Program-made: the position numbers and the translations under genes | Shown here: positions 30,594 to 33,045 of the stretch, in pieces | How the letters are laid out: each line of letters starts with the position of its first letter | Position numbering within the stretch: the first letter of the stretch is position 1 | Notes under the pieces: model-generated | What the model was told of the DNA's origin: nothing | Seen by the model: the letters and a program-made list of their open reading frames with translations, nothing else | Database searches by the model: none | DNA from: Phycisphaerales bacterium UBA1910 | GTDB taxonomy: Bacteria; Planctomycetota; Phycisphaerae; Phycisphaerales; UBA1924 | DNA: 33,045 bases | Assembly (NCBI GenBank): GCA_002337545.1 | Contig: DDGE01000057.1 | Location: forward strand, 1 to 33,045 | Direction of reading: 5' to 3'

Positions 30594-30622
30594 TTGAATT
30601 CTGCCTCGCCCTGAAATAGAAT
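30594..30622 (+). promoter_or_regulatory. Promoter of thioredoxin gene
   Basis: TTGAAT (30594-30599) and TAGAAT (30617-30622) are 17 bp apart, with 4 of 6 and 5 of 6 consensus matches. Transcription would start near 30629, leaving a leader of about 55 bases before the ATG at 30685. Confidence 0.7.
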
Positions 30623-30684
30623 CACCTGTATACATGTTCTCCCTTGAACAGTGGAACGCACTTCAAGGACAAAGGAGGCCTCAT

Positions 30685-31005
30685 ATGTCGACCCAAACCG
30701 TCATCGAAATCACCGAAGAGAACTTCGATCAACTCGTCAACTCCGAAACCCCAACGCTCGTTGATTTCTGGGCGCCTTGGTGCGGTCCATGCCGTGCTTT
30801 GGGCCCCACCATCGAGAAGCTCGCAGAAGACTATGAAAATAAGGCCCAAGTCGGCAAGCTCAACATCGATGAGCACCCGCAGCTGGCCGCGAAGTTCGGC
30901 GTCTCGTCCATCCCCACCGTGATGGTGTTCAAGGGTGGCGAACGGACCGAGCAGTTCGTTGGGCTGCGTCAGTACGACGATTACGCTGGCGCACTCGACG
31001 CCTGA
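30685..31005 (+). CDS. trxA: Thioredoxin
   Basis: A 106-residue thioredoxin, the general cytoplasmic disulfide reductant that also re-reduces ribonucleotide reductase and peroxidases. The active site WCGPC is at 32-36 within VDFWAPWCGPCRALGP; the cis-proline is in SSIPTVMVFKGG. Length is that of the classical form, with no signal peptide. The start at 30685 is fixed by a perfect AAAGGAGG at 30671-30678, six bases upstream; an in-frame ATG at 30634 lies inside the leader and is rejected. It is monocistronic: own promoter 60 bases upstream and a strong terminator right after the stop. It follows the AhpD-like/TetR pair, so a local redox theme is possible. Confidence 0.97.
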   Translation: MSTQTVIEITEENFDQLVNSETPTLVDFWAPWCGPCRALGPTIEKLAEDYENKAQVGKLNIDEHPQLAAKFGVSSIPTVMVFKGGERTEQFVGLRQYDDYAGALDA

Positions 31006-31033
31006 GGCGCCTACCCAACAAAGCGCGAAAAAT

Positions 31034-31056
31034 GCCCGCAGCAGCGGGCGTTTTTT
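31034..31056 (+). terminator. Intrinsic terminator of trxA
   Basis: GCCCGC (31034-31039) and GCGGGC (31044-31049) form a 6-bp GC stem with an AGCA tetraloop, extended by A-T pairs, followed by TTTTTT (31051-31056). Confidence 0.93.
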
Positions 31057-31070
31057 GTATCCGTGCTCGA

Positions 31071-31076
31071 TACAAT
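31071..31076 (+). promoter_or_regulatory. Candidate -10 box close to mutS
   Basis: TACAAT ends 11 bases before the mutS ATG at 31088. A leader of only about five bases would result, and there is no Shine-Dalgarno motif. No convincing -35 is seen because the trxA terminator occupies that position. Confidence 0.4.
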
Positions 31077-31087
31077 CGCACCCTCAG

Positions 31088-33045
31088 ATGAGCACGAAGA
31101 CCGCCAAACCGACCAAGAAGCCCGCCAAGGACCCGTGGGACACTCCTGGGATGCGTCAGTGGCGCAAAATCAAAGAACGCCACCCCAACTGCGTGCTGTT
31201 CTTTCGGATGGGCGACTTCTACGAACTCTTCGGCGAGGACGCTGAAAACCTCTCGCGCGATCTGGGACTTACCCTGACAACCCGTGGTAACGCGATCCCG
31301 ATGGCCGGGGTCCCCCACCACCAGAAATCAACATACATCTCCCGTGCGATCGAGATGGGCTATCGCGTCGCGGTGGTCGATCAACTCCAGGACCCGAAAG
31401 ACGCGAAGGGCGTGGTGGACCGGGGCGTGACTCAGGTCGTGACCCCGGGCACGCTCGTGGACGAGTCGCTGCTGCGGGATGAGCAATCAGTCCCGATGGG
31501 TGCGATTGTCGTCCATGATGAGGACCACGCGGGCGTCGCGATCGTTGAACTCTCCACCGGCGCGTTCTCGCTCTTTGATGGCACACTCGAGCAGTGTGCG
31601 GATGAGCTGGGGCGTATGGGTGTGCGAGAGCTGATTTACGCCGCCCCGATCTCGGGCGATGCACCCAAACGAATCGTCGATCTCGGATCGGGCATCAACG
31701 CGTCGCTCACGCCGCGTCCGGGTTGGCAGTTCGGGCAATCCGAGGCGCTGGAAGCGATCGAGCAACAGTATCGCCTTGGTACCATCGAGGGGCTGGGTCT
31801 GGAGAACACTTCGCCGAGCGTGCATGCTGCGGGCGCGATGCTGCGCTACCTCAACGAAACCCAGGCGATCGACGAGGGCGCCAAGCGCAGTCCTGGCCAG
31901 CAGCACGCCTCGCTGGCGCATCTGCGCCCCCCGACTCGCGTGCAGCGCGAGAACCACTGCCTGATCGACCGGGTTTCGCTGCGATCACTCGAGATCGAGC
32001 AGACCATCCGTGAGCAGTCGCTCAACGGCTCACTCGCTGGCGTCTTCCTCGCAAGCCCGGTCGGCACACGCTGCGTCATGCACACGCCCATGGGCAAACG
32101 ACTCGTCCGCAACTGGCTGTCGGCCCCGCTGATCGACAAAGACGCGATCAACGCGCGATTGGACGCGGTCGAATCGCTGACGCTGAGCTCCGACCTGCGG
32201 GACGATCTCTCCGGGGTGCTGGGGAACATGTGCGACATGGCGCGTATCGCGGGTCGCATCGCGCTGGGACGAGCCACGCCGCGTGATCTGGTGGCGCTCG
32301 GTGGCGCAAGCATCCTCATCGAGGAACTCATGGGTGCGATCGCGCGCTGTGAATCGCTTAAACCACACCACGACGCGCTCGTGAAGATTCGCGATGATGT
32401 CCTGCCTCTGGGCAAGGAGATCACTCGCTGCTGCACCGAAGACGCGCCTGCGCACCTGCGTGAGGGCGGGCTGATCAACGACGGAATCGACCCCGAGCTC
32501 GACGAGGCACGCGGGCTCCAGCGAGACGCTGGCACTTGGCTGAGCCAGTACCAGCAACACATCATCGATGAGCACGACCTGCCATCGCTGAAGGTGGGCT
32601 ACAACAAGGTCTTCGGGTTTTACATCGAGCTGCCGGCCGCCCAAGCACAGCGGGCACCGGATGTCTTCACGCGTAAGCAGACACTGAAAAATGCCGAGCG
32701 GTACATCACCCCCGAGCTCAAGGAGTACGAGGAGAAGGTGCTCTCCGCGGGCGATCGCGCCAACGAACGCGAACGCATTCTCTTCGACCAGCTCTGCGAG
32801 CAATCACGCGCGCACCTCGATGCGCTGGGCACCTTCTCCGACATCGTTGCCACGATCGACTGCCTTCTTGGTTTCGCGACCAAGGCATCGCAGCGCGGGT
32901 GGGTACGACCGAAGATCGTTGATGCCCCCACGCTCGAGATCACCGACGGGCGTCACCCCGTTCTCGATGAGACGATTGGGCACGACTTCGTCCCCAACGG
33001 CTGCACGCTGGCGCAGGAGCACACGCCCGCGACGCTTGCGCTGAT
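31088..33045 (+). CDS. mutS: DNA mismatch repair protein MutS, N-terminal part
   Basis: The open frame runs from the ATG at 31088 through the right edge, about 652 residues of an expected 850-900. MutS recognises mismatches and small loops and recruits MutL. Domain I begins MRQWRKIKERHPNCVLFFRMGDFYELFGED; the Phe-Tyr-Glu of this segment contains the mismatch-wedging Phe and the Glu of the FxE motif. The connector domain, the lever (PVGTRCVMHTPMGKRLVRNWL) and clamp (HDLPSLKVGYNKVFGFYIEL, RKQTLKNAERYITPELKEYEEKVL) follow. The window ends at TDGRHPVLDE...NGCTLAQEHTPATLAL, just before the Walker A motif. The N-terminal 20 residues are Lys/Pro-rich (TKTAKPTKKPAKDP). No frameshift is seen. Confidence 0.96.
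   Translation, partial: MSTKTAKPTKKPAKDPWDTPGMRQWRKIKERHPNCVLFFRMGDFYELFGEDAENLSRDLGLTLTTRGNAIPMAGVPHHQKSTYISRAIEMGYRVAVVDQLQDPKDAKGVVDRGVTQVVTPGTLVDESLLRDEQSVPMGAIVVHDEDHAGVAIVELSTGAFSLFDGTLEQCADELGRMGVRELIYAAPISGDAPKRIVDLGSGINASLTPRPGWQFGQSEALEAIEQQYRLGTIEGLGLENTSPSVHAAGAMLRYLNETQAIDEGAKRSPGQQHASLAHLRPPTRVQRENHCLIDRVSLRSLEIEQTIREQSLNGSLAGVFLASPVGTRCVMHTPMGKRLVRNWLSAPLIDKDAINARLDAVESLTLSSDLRDDLSGVLGNMCDMARIAGRIALGRATPRDLVALGGASILIEELMGAIARCESLKPHHDALVKIRDDVLPLGKEITRCCTEDAPAHLREGGLINDGIDPELDEARGLQRDAGTWLSQYQQHIIDEHDLPSLKVGYNKVFGFYIELPAAQAQRAPDVFTRKQTLKNAERYITPELKEYEEKVLSAGDRANERERILFDQLCEQSRAHLDALGTFSDIVATIDCLLGFATKASQRGWVRPKIVDAPTLEITDGRHPVLDETIGHDFVPNGCTLAQEHTPATLAL

Noticed and set aside
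1..33045. tRNA genes, CRISPR arrays, insertion sequences and prophage genes
   Set aside because: I looked for T-loop GTTCRA with paired flanks, regularly spaced repeats, terminal inverted repeats with transposase motifs and phage structural genes; none was found.

Overview
The window reads as a chromosomal segment of a GC-rich bacterium, most probably a planctomycete of the class Phycisphaerae. This is an inference from gene content: a B12-dependent class II ribonucleotide reductase of the long NrdJ type, a pseudopilin start with the FTLIELLVV motif, a membrane protein ending in a CPxC...CPEC zinc ribbon, a very short flagellin, a FlgI-like lipoprotein, and many conserved-looking membrane proteins of unknown role. 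I see no rRNA, tRNA, CRISPR array, insertion sequence or prophage.

Layout. Positions 1-5700 hold the start of a pseudopilin gene cut by the left edge, a polyprenyl glycosylphosphotransferase for exopolysaccharide, a CbpA-type J-protein, a secreted CpeT-FKBP fusion with a His-rich tail (all minus), then two tandem paralogous two-TM proteins (plus). Positions 5700-13700 are all minus: malate dehydrogenase, an unknown protein overlapping a CPBP protease, and a likely run dcd - small ORF - small ORF - nrdJ in which the two small genes form an AT-rich island. A gene-free kilobase follows (13656-14682).

Positions 14683-20538 carry a FlgI-like lipoprotein, PlsC (minus), a zinc-ribbon membrane protein, flagellin, a structured candidate RNA with a strong terminator, and a GT4 glycosyltransferase. 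Positions 20539-23166 form a minus operon (TIM-barrel protein, cytidylate kinase, PyrD) that feeds pyrimidine nucleotide supply, thematically linked to dcd and nrdJ. Positions 23224-29074 hold an LptC/OstA-like 1005-residue protein, two membrane proteins transcribed from a compact divergent promoter, and truB. The right end has an AhpD-like gene divergent from a TetR regulator with a NemR-like operator, thioredoxin, and mutS, which runs off the edge just before its Walker A motif.

Most of the window is housekeeping and I found no obvious defence or mobile system. The most unusual items are the CpeT-FKBP-His fusion, the tandem paralogous two-TM family, the AT-rich pair inside the dcd/nrdJ run, the lipoprotein FlgI with a repeat-like C-terminal half, two candidate structured RNAs, a set of genes whose -10 box lies 5-8 bases before the ATG (leaderless signature), and convergent genes whose stop codons abut as TGA|TCA.
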